From positions 1 to 64,000 of the forward strand of contig NZ_JAOQAH010000047.1 in NCBI RefSeq assembly GCF_025963695.1: a stretch of 64,000 nucleotides of DNA. Direction: 5' to 3'. A program made the position numbers and the translations under genes. This stretch comes from Segetibacter sp. Lineage in GTDB: Bacteria > Bacteroidota > Bacteroidia > Chitinophagales > Chitinophagaceae. The stretch's first letter is position 1. The number at the start of each line of letters is the position of its first letter. Shown here one piece after another: positions 56,622 to 64,000 of this stretch. A model generated the notes under the pieces. The model did no database searches. It was not told where the DNA came from and saw only the letters and a program-made list of their open reading frames with translations.

Positions 56622-57905
56622 CTACTGCCTTGTAAGACGGTAAATAAAAAGAGCAGCGCGTTGTATAAGTACAGGAAACTCTTTAAGATTAATGGTTTCA
56701 CCGGGAGCATGAGAGCCTATACCGCTTGCTCCTAAACCATCAAGTGCATCTACAAACTGGGCAACGTAGGATATATCTCCGGCACCTCTCCCGCCAGGGT
56801 CTCCTGCTCTTACACGCCCAACACGCATGTCTCTTGAAACTTTATCCAGTATTTGTACAAGATTGCGGTTTCCGGTTGTTGGCTCCATCGATGGTATACC
56901 ATCTTCAAATGAAATTTCAGCCCGTGTGCCTGCAAGATTGTTGCTGGCAGCTATTAATTTCATTTTTTCCCTGGCTTCTTTTTTTTGCACTTCTGTCAAA
57001 AAGCGTAAATCGCCCTGTACAAATGCAGATGGAGAAATAATGTTTGTTTTTCCTGCAACCTGAGCTTTTATAGCAGCAGAGTCATAAGCAAGCTCAGAGC
57101 CTCCTACAAAAATTCCGGGATTGAAGGTTAGGTATTTTTCACTGCTTAACTGTTCACGAAATTCGTTTACAATTCGCGATGCTTCGTAAATGGCACCATA
57201 ACCTACTTTAAAAACTCCTGACGAGTGCGCTTGTTTCCCATACACATTCAGTTGCCAGCCGCTTGAACCGCGTCTTGCATCCGCCACTGATGTAAGTCCA
57301 CCTGCTCCTTCAAAAGCAAGGGCTATTTCTGACTGCCGCGCTCTTTCGATAAAGTCTCCACGGCTGACAGATATTGGTGATCCTGATTTTTCCTCATCAC
57401 CAGTAAAATAAGCAGTAATAGTTGTATTCTTTAAAAGCTTTGAAGTGTTTAAAGCTTTCAGTGCTGCAAGTATCACCATATCACCACCTTTCATGTCATT
57501 TACACCTTGTCCCGTAGCGGTAGAGTCATTTAAAACTCTATAAGGGTTAGCAGGCATGTCTGGTTCAAAAACAGTATCAAGGTGACCTATTAAAAATATT
57601 TTTTTTCCAACATTCCCTTTCCTGTATGCTACAAGGTGCCCTGCTCTTTTTAAAGAGTCAGGTAGTGATATCCATTCTGTAGTAAATCCTATTTTATCAA
57701 ATTCGCGGCGCAGTAGATCTCCTGTTTTCCTTACACCCTCCACATTTAGCGTTCCGCTATTAACATTTACTAACTGCTCAAGCATCCGCAATGTTTGAGG
57801 CATTTGTTTTTTTACATTTTCAATAATCTTCTTTTCTTCTTTGGTTAGTTGAGCGCTTGCTGCCTGTGATAATAATATGAGAAATAAGACTAAAAAATTT
57901 TTCAT
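56622..57905 (-). CDS. M20-family zinc peptidase (glutamate carboxypeptidase-like), secreted
   Basis: 427 aa from the ATG at 57905, giving signal peptide MKNFLVLFLILLSQAASAQ; the frame extends seven codons further. Metal-site motifs IFLIGHLDTVFEPD (His, Asp) and QGVNDMKGGDMVI, the catalytic Glu in FTGDEEKSG, and a dimerisation domain with GYGAIYEASRIV. Closest to glutamate-carboxypeptidase/CPG2-type M20 enzymes. Periplasmic peptide or folate-type substrate, not determined. Confidence 0.93.
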   Translation of the reverse strand: MKNFLVLFLILLSQAASAQLTKEEKKIIENVKKQMPQTLRMLEQLVNVNSGTLNVEGVRKTGDLLRREFDKIGFTTEWISLPDSLKRAGHLVAYRKGNVGKKIFLIGHLDTVFEPDMPANPYRVLNDSTATGQGVNDMKGGDMVILAALKALNTSKLLKNTTITAYFTGDEEKSGSPISVSRGDFIERARQSEIALAFEGAGGLTSVADARRGSSGWQLNVYGKQAHSSGVFKVGYGAIYEASRIVNEFREQLSSEKYLTFNPGIFVGGSELAYDSAAIKAQVAGKTNIISPSAFVQGDLRFLTEVQKKEAREKMKLIAASNNLAGTRAEISFEDGIPSMEPTTGNRNLVQILDKVSRDMRVGRVRAGDPGGRGAGDISYVAQFVDALDGLGASGIGSHAPGETINLKEFPVLIQRAALFIYRLTRQ

Positions 57906-58108
57906 GATGTGTTCTTCAATTAACAATTAGAGCCAAAATAAGAATAAGTTTTCGATAATATGTATTTGAAACATTGCAAACAGAATACTTGTTTTACGCC
58001 GGTAAAAATAGGAAGAGATGTTGCAAAACATGGATAAATGCAACTTTGCCGGCATAAGTAATAACGAGGTTTTTAGCCAGATTAATTAGGCGAGGAACGA
58101 TTTTTAAA

Positions 58109-58116
58109 TATATTTG
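58109..58116 (+). promoter_or_regulatory. Candidate TAnnTTTG -7 box with very short leader
   Basis: TATATTTG ends 6 nt before the ATG at 58123, again compatible with a nearly leaderless transcript. No clear -33 element. Confidence 0.4.
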
Positions 58117-58122
58117 GGCCAT

Positions 58123-59187
58123 ATGAAGAAGACACTATACTTAAATTTACTTCCCTTATTGTTAGTCTTAATGACTAATTGCAGCAATAGCCAGGGGGGT
58201 AACGAGAACAAAGGAGACTCAACAGGTGCAAGCGCTGCAGGCGTGCCTGCTACAACTACAAATGCAGGGTCGGAGCAAACACCTTTTTCTTCGATGAAAC
58301 CAATTGATACCGCAGCTTTTGATAGGATAAATAAAGAACTTGCCAATGGTGATACAACAGGAAAATGGCCCGTAAAAGCTCCTTATCCTACACCTGGTGC
58401 GGTTTTGCCTTTCCATAGGATTGTCGCTTTTTATGGTAACCTATATTCGAAGAGAATGGGTGCTTTAGGAGAATATCCTAAGGACGAAATGATTGCAAAA
58501 CTGAGAGGTGAAGTAAAAAACTGGCAGGCAGCAGATCCGAGCTTACCCGTAATACCAGCCTTACATTATGTTGCAGTAACAGCACAAGGTGCGCCGGGAA
58601 AAGATGGTAAATTCAGGGCCAGAATGCCCTTCCACCAAATTGATACAATTATAAATTGGGCCAATGAAATTAAAGGTCTCGCTTTTGTCGATATCCAGGT
58701 TGGCCTAAGTACACTTCCTGCTGAAGTGCCGCAGCTCGAAAAATACCTCAGCATGCCTAACGTTCATTTAGGGATAGATCCTGAGTTCGCTATGATGGGT
58801 AAAGGTGGCAGAAAACCCGGATCTGTAATTGGTACGTATAATGCAGACGATATAAATTATGTTGTTGACTACCTCGCCGGTATCGTGAAAAAGAACAATA
58901 TACCGCCTAAGATTTTGGTTATTCACAGGTTTACGAATCCTATGGTTAGAGATTATCAACGAATTAAAAGAGTGCCCCAGGTACAAATCGTAATGGACAT
59001 GGACGGATGGGGAGATAAGATTTTAAAAAAGTCATCTTACTTGCTATACGAGAAAAGAGATCCTGTACAATTTACAGGCTTTAAAATCTTTTATAAAAAC
59101 GATATAAGATCAGGTGCTGACCAATTATACTCTCCACAAGAAGTATTAAGCTTTCAGCCAAAGCCTATTTATATTCAATACCAATAA
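58123..59187 (+). CDS. Lipoprotein of unrecognised family, TIM-barrel-like
   Basis: 354 aa from the ATG at 58123 (the frame begins at TTG 58114). Lipobox LLVLMTNC, a Ser/Thr/Gly linker, then repeated beta-alpha-like units: LPFHRIVAFYGNLY, PVIPALHYVAVTAQ, GLAFVDIQVGLST, NVHLGIDPEFAM and VQIVMDMDGWG. The pattern of strand-ending acidic residues resembles a TIM barrel, perhaps a glycosidase-related fold, but I recognise no named family and no proven catalytic residue. Monocistronic with terminator at 59207. Confidence 0.7.
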   Translation: MKKTLYLNLLPLLLVLMTNCSNSQGGNENKGDSTGASAAGVPATTTNAGSEQTPFSSMKPIDTAAFDRINKELANGDTTGKWPVKAPYPTPGAVLPFHRIVAFYGNLYSKRMGALGEYPKDEMIAKLRGEVKNWQAADPSLPVIPALHYVAVTAQGAPGKDGKFRARMPFHQIDTIINWANEIKGLAFVDIQVGLSTLPAEVPQLEKYLSMPNVHLGIDPEFAMMGKGGRKPGSVIGTYNADDINYVVDYLAGIVKKNNIPPKILVIHRFTNPMVRDYQRIKRVPQVQIVMDMDGWGDKILKKSSYLLYEKRDPVQFTGFKIFYKNDIRSGADQLYSPQEVLSFQPKPIYIQYQ

Positions 59188-59206
59188 TTTTAAATTCTTA
59201 TAATGA

Positions 59207-59238
59207 AAGCCCGGCTTAGTTCTAAGCCGGGCTTTTTT
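59207..59238 (+). terminator. Intrinsic terminator of the lipoprotein gene
   Basis: 13-bp perfect stem (AAGCCCGGCTTAG at 59207-59219 with 59222-59234), very short loop, followed by T residues, 20 nt after the stop. Confidence 0.9.
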
Positions 59239-59377
59239 GTGTCATTTTAATTGTCATTCATCTTCCTTGTAAATGCCGGAACCTTTTAATCCTGTTTTTC
59301 TGTTGACATCGCTCCCCATCCCTATTGCCTAAAGTTTAGTATAATGATTGAATGTATTCATGTTATAAAATTTAAAT

Positions 59378-60307
59378 ATGAAAGCAGCGGCAAGATGGAA
59401 GAAGGTGGTTGTATGGGCTGCTTCTATTATTGCTGTTCTGGCACTTATAGGCGTTGGTACCTGGTATTCTTTTAAAAAAGATATACAATTTGGCGATTCA
59501 AAGGCTAAGCCGGTAATTGCTAAAGAAATAAAGAAACTAGTAACAGAAATAAGCGACAGTCTTTACAACGTCGGGTTTTCGAACTTTGATTTCAATATTG
59601 ATTCGGGGTACGCTTCTATAAGTAATTTAAAAATGTCTGTAGACACGGGCATATATAGAAAGCTGGTTGCAGAAAAAAAAGTTACAAATAACATAATTGC
59701 CGCCAAGGCAGATAAAATAACCATTAGCAAGTTTGGCCTTAAAAAAATAGAGGGCGAGCAAACGTTGCATATTACTAAAATGCAGATCGAAAATCTGATT
59801 GTTCATATAACTAACAAAGTGAGAAGTTATAATGATACTGCGCATAGTAAGTCGTTCATCGCAACTGCTATGAAAAGCCTTTTTAAAACAGTTGACACAG
59901 ATAACATTATTGAGATGAAAATAGAAAACATGTTTTTGAATAACACGACACTCGTGTACACAAACAAGAATGAGAATAAAACTAAAACAACCAGGCTACG
60001 CAATCTTGATATATCACTTACCAATCTTTCTACGGGAGCTTTGGCCAATAAAGCCAACAATCAAAAAAATGTTGCAGTTATAAACGTTGGCCACCAAAAA
60101 GTGGTTACTACAGATAAACTATACGATATCGACTTTCATAATATGCGCATCATTTCGGCAGAGCGAAAAGTACCACTGTTAGCGGCAGTTATACTCGCTC
60201 TATTATTTCTTGGATATATTCTGGAATACTTATTTTTTCAATATAGTTTTTGGCTATTTTGTCTGAACCAAATTTTAACACTTTTTCTTCAAACAAACTT
60301 GTATTGA
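59378..60307 (+). pseudogene. N-terminal half of a disrupted AsmA-like (DUF748-type) envelope protein
   Basis: The open frame is 309 codons, but only about the first 265 look genuine: a signal anchor (WAASIIAVLALIGVGTWYS) followed by AsmA-like repeats of strands (NIDSGYASISNLKMSVDTG, ENMFLNNTTLVYTNKNENK). From about 60178 the frame reads into the reverse strand of another gene (antisense to 60189-60809) and becomes a run of Leu/Phe. The perfect inverted repeat arm GTTAGCGGCA at 60178-60187 marks the break. The C-terminal half appears at 61069-61947. In intact family members, as I recall them, a middle segment of roughly 100 residues lies between these halves, so some sequence may be lost. Confidence 0.65.
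60178..60187 (+). repeat. Left inverted-repeat arm of the cassette
   Basis: GTTAGCGGCA, exact reverse complement of 61103-61112. Confidence 0.7.
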
Positions 60308-60809
60308 AATCAATAAAGTCATAGAAGGTTTTAAGTGGAGGTTCTTGTTTATTAATTTTAAGTGTCTCGCTAAACCAACTATACATACAATCAAACACTT
60401 TCTCAGTTTTGTTACTATGCACTTTAATGTCAAAACCATTGATATCTGAAATAGCTTTCATGTAATCATACTTCGTTGCTTCCAGAATCAAAAACTGTTT
60501 CTCATTTAAAGGATTAGTACCACTTTTTCTAAGTCCATAGTCTATTCCTAATTCAAAAGGCATATTCATTCTTGCAAATTCTTTAGCTTTTTTTGCCTTT
60601 ACAAGTGACAAGTCATGAATACTAGATTTACACGATTTAATTATTTCCGTAATTTTTTTGAGTCGGACTTCGCCAGAATCTGAAACTTCTAAAGAAAGTC
60701 GAGGATTATATCCATTCTTAATGATAATATATAACATTGGTTTAAGCAAGTCATTAATATATGTTTCATCCAAAGGACAGTTTATAAAAACATTGGTCGC
60801 AAAATTCAT
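60189..60809 (-). CDS. Deoxyribosyltransferase/TIR-like fold protein in the inserted cassette
   Basis: 206 aa, soluble. It begins MNFATNVFINCPLDETY, followed by NPRLSLEVSDSGEVRLKKI, SSIHDLSLVKAKKA and FARMNMPFELGIDYGLRKSG. The xxIHDLS strand followed by an ELG motif on a helix resembles the catalytic layout of the nucleoside 2-deoxyribosyltransferase/TIR-like superfamily, whose members cleave N-glycosidic bonds of nucleosides or NAD. A large uncharacterised VFINCPFD family fits this pattern. It begins 9 bp after the DUF2188 stop, so the two are an operon. A defence or toxin role is inference from fold, cassette location and partner. Confidence 0.7.
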   Translation of the reverse strand: MNFATNVFINCPLDETYINDLLKPMLYIIIKNGYNPRLSLEVSDSGEVRLKKITEIIKSCKSSIHDLSLVKAKKAKEFARMNMPFELGIDYGLRKSGTNPLNEKQFLILEATKYDYMKAISDINGFDIKVHSNKTEKVFDCMYSWFSETLKINKQEPPLKTFYDFIDFNTSLFEEKVLKFGSDKIAKNYIEKISIPEYIQEIIERV

Positions 60810-60818
60810 TTAACGCAA

Positions 60819-61052
60819 TTAATGTTTTTTATCTTTTGGAGGGTTAGGGTCGTCCCCGTATGAATTTCTATTTTCTATCATTCCATTGCTCTTGTGAATA
60901 AACAACTCTGTCTTTTCGGATTTACTTAACTCACGTCCGTATACTACAGCCTTGTCCTTTGTAGCAAAAGTTTTTGATGCTTTCTCGGCGCCAGACTTTT
61001 TCACCGCCCATCCTGACGATGATGGAACCACATGGTTTGATTTCTTTGCCAT
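60819..61052 (-). CDS. DUF2188 domain protein, first gene of the inserted cassette
   Basis: 77 aa. NHVVPSSSGWAVKKSGAEKAS, then ATKDKAVVYGRELSKSEKTELFIHK and MIENRNSYGDDPNPPKD are a full-length DUF2188 domain (small alpha/beta, often with plasmid or accessory genes). Function unknown. It is followed after 9 bp by the deoxyribosyltransferase/TIR-like gene; only about 50 bp separate its start from the inverted-repeat arm, so its promoter must lie in that space or outside the cassette. Confidence 0.88.
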   Translation of the reverse strand: MAKKSNHVVPSSSGWAVKKSGAEKASKTFATKDKAVVYGRELSKSEKTELFIHKSNGMIENRNSYGDDPNPPKDKKH

Positions 61053-61068
61053 TTGCTGAAATTTAATT

Positions 61069-61947
61069 ATGAAGTTAAGAAATTTTAGGGTCGTTCAGAA
61101 ATTGCCGCTAACGCCCAATAGAAGAGATAAGTTTCCGAATGAGCTGTTACAAAAGCTTGCATTTGACGTAACCATAGGAAAAATGGTGCAAAAGAATGGC
61201 GAAATTCTATTTAAAATAGTGACCAGGAAATCTCAAAAAGAAGCTCGTTTTGTAATGACTAACATTCATTCGGTTAGCACAAATATTACAAACAATACAG
61301 CTGCAAAAAAAAGAAATCCATATACCAGGGTAGTGTCCGAATGTAGCATAATGAACGCAGGAAATATGAGTGCTATAATGTCATTTAATCTTGTAAATAA
61401 GAATGCACCGGTTACAATAACATCTACAGTAGGCCCAATGGATGGAACTGCATTTAGTCCTCTATCAGAAGCATTATCCTTGATGCAGGTAAAATCTGCA
61501 CAAATAGAGAAAATGAAAACAAATATGAAAGTAGATGAATACTACGCCACAGGAAATATTGACTTCTATTACAAAGACATGAAAGTTAAGCTGCTCAAGA
61601 AAGATGAGGATGGTACACTTAAAAAAAGGTCAGTGATATCCTTTTTTGCAAACGTGATGCTGCCCAATGACACCCCGAAAAAAAATGGAACGTTTCGAAA
61701 AGGTCCGATTAATGTTGTAAGAGACCAGCGGGAGTCTTTCTTTGGATTCGTTTGGCGCGGTATGTTAGATGGACTAAGTTCTGCTATGTCAGGAATGGAT
61801 CAGGATAAAAAAGAACCTGGCAACAAAGTGATCGAAGTATCAAAGTTATTTACCGGGCCTGAACGAGGGATTGAAGAAAAAAGCGCTGGAGGAGATAAGG
61901 AAAGGTTGAAAAAAATGAAGCACAAGCAACCTGATAAACGAAAGTAA
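61069..61947 (+). pseudogene. C-terminal half of the disrupted AsmA-like envelope protein
   Basis: 292 codons from an ATG that is probably fortuitous; the frame has an upstream stop at 61057. There is no signal peptide. FRVVQKLPLTPNRRDKFPNELLQ, NAGNMSAIMSFNLVNKNAPVTITS, KKRSVISFFANVML and ESFFGFVWRGMLDGL are C-terminal blocks of Bacteroidota AsmA-like proteins. The matching N-terminal half is at 59378-60177, on the other side of the cassette. It ends in a Lys-rich tail. Expression, if any, would need a new promoter. Confidence 0.6.
61103..61112 (-). repeat. Right inverted-repeat arm of the cassette
   Basis: TGCCGCTAAC. It falls within codons LPLT of the C-terminal AsmA-like fragment, so this arm may be native sequence used as the insertion site. 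Confidence 0.7.
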
Positions 61948-62332
61948 GGATGTAAAAATAAAATTGAGTTCAGGCTTTTTAGTTTTCATAAAGCGTCATC
62001 CATACAATCGCTTTTTAAAAAAGAGAAGCTGTCTGCGACAGCTTTCAGATTTTATAAGATCGCAAACATGCTCCTTTTTTATAAACGTTTCTTCATTTTT
62101 CAATCTTCGTCAAGGTCACATTAATTATCCTGAAGTAGCCAACAACTTATACAAACAAAGTCCTATAAACTTCGTAGCCTCGTGTAATGCTGTTCTGGCA
62201 CGAACTTTTTGCACTGCTGCTTAAAATGCATTAGAAAAAACAATTGCTAAATTCAAAAACTGCCCGCTACAGTGAATACTTTAAATCTTAATTTTGCTAG
62301 CGATAATATAACCACAACGACAAACTGAAAGA
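61948..62332. other. 385-bp gap with no supported gene
   Basis: Contains an 86-codon open frame with a TTG start (61964-62224) but no family resemblance. A TAATTTTG box at 62289-62296, 36 nt before the next ATG, could be a -7 element. Confidence 0.4.
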
Positions 62333-62545
62333 ATGAAAAACAGGCAGATACTTATAATAGGGATGACATCGATAGCAGTAATCGGCTTGGTTGTATTATT
62401 AGCTGGCAAGGTAAAAAGACACCGCGTAATGGAAAGGCTCGACAAGATCGCCGAAGAAGGTTATGAACTAGCTGAAGATATATTATATCCATCATCAAAG
62501 CCTTTGTATAAAAAAGAGGAATACTCTTATTACAAAAATTATTAG
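62333..62545 (+). CDS. Small single-span membrane protein
   Basis: 70 aa. One transmembrane helix (about 7-26, LIIGMTSIAVIGLVVLLAG) followed by a charged helix with HRVMERLDKIAEEGYELAEDIL. It resembles small YtxH-like stress-associated proteins in layout, but the family is not certain. Terminator at 62569. Confidence 0.7.
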   Translation: MKNRQILIIGMTSIAVIGLVVLLAGKVKRHRVMERLDKIAEEGYELAEDILYPSSKPLYKKEEYSYYKNY

Positions 62546-62568
62546 TTGCTATTACAAGTAAATTTTTA

Positions 62569-62609
62569 AAAGAGGCTGCCCTAATACGAAAGGCTGCCTC
62601 TTTTTATTT
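62569..62609 (+). terminator. Intrinsic terminator of the small membrane-protein gene
   Basis: AAAGAGGCTGCC pairs with GGCTGCCTCTTT (one T-T mismatch), followed by a T-run. Confidence 0.8.
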
Positions 62610-62663
62610 AATTATAGCTTACTCAAAAGGTCCTAAAAATCTGCAACTGTCTATTCAAAAAAC

Positions 62664-62882
62664 CTACTCCTCTTTACCTCCAGCCTCAAGTTCGCTTTCA
62701 GATTTAATTACTTCATTTCCATTTTCTTGCTTAATTACATATGAAGGTTCTTGCTTACTCCCTTTGCGCGTTACTTCTGTACCCTTTATTTTCTTTTTAA
62801 TAGTCTTTTCAGATTTCTCTACAATCTTCCCCTCTGCCTGAGACTTGCCCCAATTCCAGTGTACTTTATCACCTTTTTTCAT
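62664..62882 (-). CDS. DUF2945 (HVA1/Tudor-like) protein
   Basis: 72 aa from the ATG at 62882 (MKKGDKVHWNWGKSQAEGKI), the usual family start; the open frame extends 16 residues further to 62930. KGDKVHWNWGKSQAEGKIV and EPSYVIKQENGNEVIKSESEL match the small beta-barrel DUF2945/hypervirulence-associated family, whose name comes from fungi and is not evidence of virulence here. Function unknown. Confidence 0.82.
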   Translation of the reverse strand: MKKGDKVHWNWGKSQAEGKIVEKSEKTIKKKIKGTEVTRKGSKQEPSYVIKQENGNEVIKSESELEAGGKEE

Positions 62883-63102
62883 AAATTTTTTTTTATCACT
62901 AACACTTCTATCGTTCAAAATTTTTGCCAATTCCTGCTGTTTTTTTAAATCTACTAAAGTTTGTAGCCGGATTATTAAGAGGAATATAAAGGCTTTTATA
63001 CTGCATTGGAAATGACAAAAATGATAATATTCATTATAGAAGTGGCCCTATTATCGCATTTTTGCAAAAGGATTACTACCGTTAAATAAAGTCACGAAAG
63101 TT

Positions 63103-63348
63103 ATGTTGTTATATTTTGAGTTTGAGGATAAAAGAAGAAAAGCAGATGTAGAATGGCCCAGGAATAAGGGTAACATCGTTGTCCATATTAACGATAGAGA
63201 AATTGCGGCACATCTGCCAACGGATTTGTATTATGAAGTAGAGGATGGAAACAAAGTTGTTTTTACAATAGAGGATTCTTCAAATAAAAGACTGTCAGCA
63301 TTACAAAGTGTTCTTGGCAAAAGATTACAGGAACTGGTTAATAAATAA
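63103..63348 (+). CDS. Small hypothetical protein
   Basis: 81 aa, cytoplasmic: LLYFEFEDKRRKADVEWP, then alternating strands and a C-terminal helix SALQSVLGKRLQELVNK. No family recognised; codon use looks genuine and it starts with ATG. Confidence 0.6.
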   Translation: MLLYFEFEDKRRKADVEWPRNKGNIVVHINDREIAAHLPTDLYYEVEDGNKVVFTIEDSSNKRLSALQSVLGKRLQELVNK

Positions 63349-63484
63349 TTATTCACATTTAGAGGCAGCCGGCCACTTATAGAAGAGGTTATCAAGATGG
63401 CGTCTTTCAACGCCATTTAATATCCATTTTTAATTTTATTTACAATTCAGTTTGTATTATTTCGTTTTGACCAAAACCAATGCT

Positions 63485-64000
63485 ATGAGAAAAATTTGTT
63501 TTGTTTTACTATTGATTTTACTATCAGGTAATTTTTGCAAAGCTCAATTTTATAAATCAGTTCTTCCTTCTCCTGAATTTTCTAGCGCCCTTGAAAAGAT
63601 AGTGCTGGATTTTAGGCTAAATTTTTCAACAATTCAAGGAAACGCTCTTGTAAACGCAGGTGAAACCGAAACCTACGAATCAGTTGTCAAACTGCCTGGA
63701 GCAAGTGATTGTGTTATTTATAAATATCACTCTAAAGCTGATACAACTGCCAGTTGGCAAGGTACCATGTACAAAGGCGATGACTATAAAGAAGCCTGTA
63801 AAATCTATGAGAATGTTTTTAGACTAGTGAAGAAAAGCCAGGTGCGGTGGATAGATAAAACTTTTGTTGGCTTTAAAGGAGACATGGAAAAGCCTGCGGA
63901 AGAACTGAAATTTACAGTGAGTACACTCAATTTTGAGCTAGACGATAAAAGGTATAAAAATTTCCAGGCAGATATTGAAATAATCTCGAACTACAACGGA
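63485..64000 (+). CDS. Secreted protein, 3' end cut by window edge
   Basis: 172 codons in the window. MRKICFVLLLILLSGNFCKAQ is a signal peptide; the remainder (FSSALEKIVLDFRLNFSTIQGN, ASDCVIYKYHSKADTTASWQ) is not a family I recognise. The frame remains open at the edge, so the C-terminus is missing. Confidence 0.75.
   Translation, partial: MRKICFVLLLILLSGNFCKAQFYKSVLPSPEFSSALEKIVLDFRLNFSTIQGNALVNAGETETYESVVKLPGASDCVIYKYHSKADTTASWQGTMYKGDDYKEACKIYENVFRLVKKSQVRWIDKTFVGFKGDMEKPAEELKFTVSTLNFELDDKRYKNFQADIEIISNYNG

Larger units (their letters stand above)
60178..61112. mobile_element. Two-gene cassette bracketed by a 10-bp inverted repeat, integron-cassette-like
   Basis: GTTAGCGGCA at 60178-60187 and its exact reverse complement TGCCGCTAAC at 61103-61112 enclose 935 bp holding two minus-strand genes and nothing else. 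Pieces of one AsmA-like gene flank it. The G-TT...AAC arrangement is reminiscent of attC core sites of integron cassettes, but GTTAGCG does not fit the strict GTTRRRY consensus and no integrase is in the window. Confidence 0.55.

Noticed and set aside
60178-61112. Strict integron attC call for the cassette ends
   Set aside because: GTTAGCG does not match GTTRRRY, no second pair of core sites forming a full attC was found, and no integrase is in the window; kept only as attC-like.
61964-62224. 86-codon plus-strand frame after the AsmA-like fragment
   Set aside because: TTG start, Phe/Ser/Arg-rich low-complexity translation, no family resemblance and no ribosome-binding or promoter support.
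1-64000. tRNA, rRNA or CRISPR features
   Set aside because: No tRNA-like GGTTCGA arm outside coding sequence (the one near 9753 is inside a gene), no rRNA signature, and the dispersed repeats are far apart and not in regular arrays.

Overview
The window looks like a chromosomal segment of a Bacteroidota bacterium, most likely Chitinophagaceae. The evidence is an AT-rich sequence, a SusC/SusD outer-membrane pair with accessory surface lipoproteins, TAnnTTTG-like promoter boxes, Bacteroidota gene neighbourhoods such as DUF3822-rsmD, many secreted carbohydrate-active enzymes, and no rRNA or tRNA genes. No phage or transposase gene was recognised.

Layout. 1-731 is the 5' part of a nucleotidyltransferase gene. 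0.9-10 kb is an amino-sugar block: amidohydrolase, a HGSNAT/DUF5009-like acetyltransferase, a GH109-type oxidoreductase-fold glycosidase, a NahK-like sugar kinase, a GH20 hexosaminidase, a NagB-like protein and a small DUF4440-like protein. 10.0-10.7 kb holds the C-terminal stump of a lost SusD gene with a terminator downstream, followed by a CehA/McbA-type PHP metallohydrolase. 13.4-20 kb is a minus-strand operon susC-susD-DUF5018-like-DUF4466-like. 20.6-31.2 kb is a plus-strand run of secreted enzymes: an unrecognised protein, heparinase II/III, a BNR-4 protein, a truncated lyase-like stump, a PL8 lyase, an alginate-lyase-family protein and a GH88 unsaturated glucuronyl hydrolase. Together these suggest a polysaccharide utilisation locus for an unsulfated, uronic-acid plus N-acetylhexosamine polymer (hyaluronan, unsulfated chondroitin/heparosan or a capsule of that kind): lyases cut, GH88 removes the unsaturated uronate, GH20/GH109 release amino sugars, and the kinase and NagB-like protein feed them to central metabolism. 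No sulfatase and no dedicated regulator lie in the window.

31.2-58 kb is mostly core genome: OmpA-like lipoprotein, trxB, folB, TPR protein, DUF3822, rsmD, 5-FTHF cyclo-ligase, lpxK, rnr, prenyl synthase, amino-acid permease, HD hydrolase, topA, NUDIX, CNNM/CorC transporter-like protein, FAD oxidoreductase, DUF1810, GT39, PAP2, fabF and M20 peptidase. 58-64 kb holds less familiar genes and one clear accessory event: a two-gene cassette (DUF2188 protein plus a deoxyribosyltransferase/TIR-like protein) bracketed by a perfect 10-bp inverted repeat and sitting between the two halves of a broken AsmA-like gene.

The most unusual signal is a dispersed intergenic repeat family (16 good copies plus one weak copy). 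Its core is GTTG[TC]GTC[AG]C. Copies are either GTGTCAC or GCGTCGC-type at the centre and never mixed, which looks like a covarying palindrome. Most copies lie 35-160 nt after a stop codon on the same strand as that gene, and four sets form inverted pairs, one of which encloses the DUF1810 gene.
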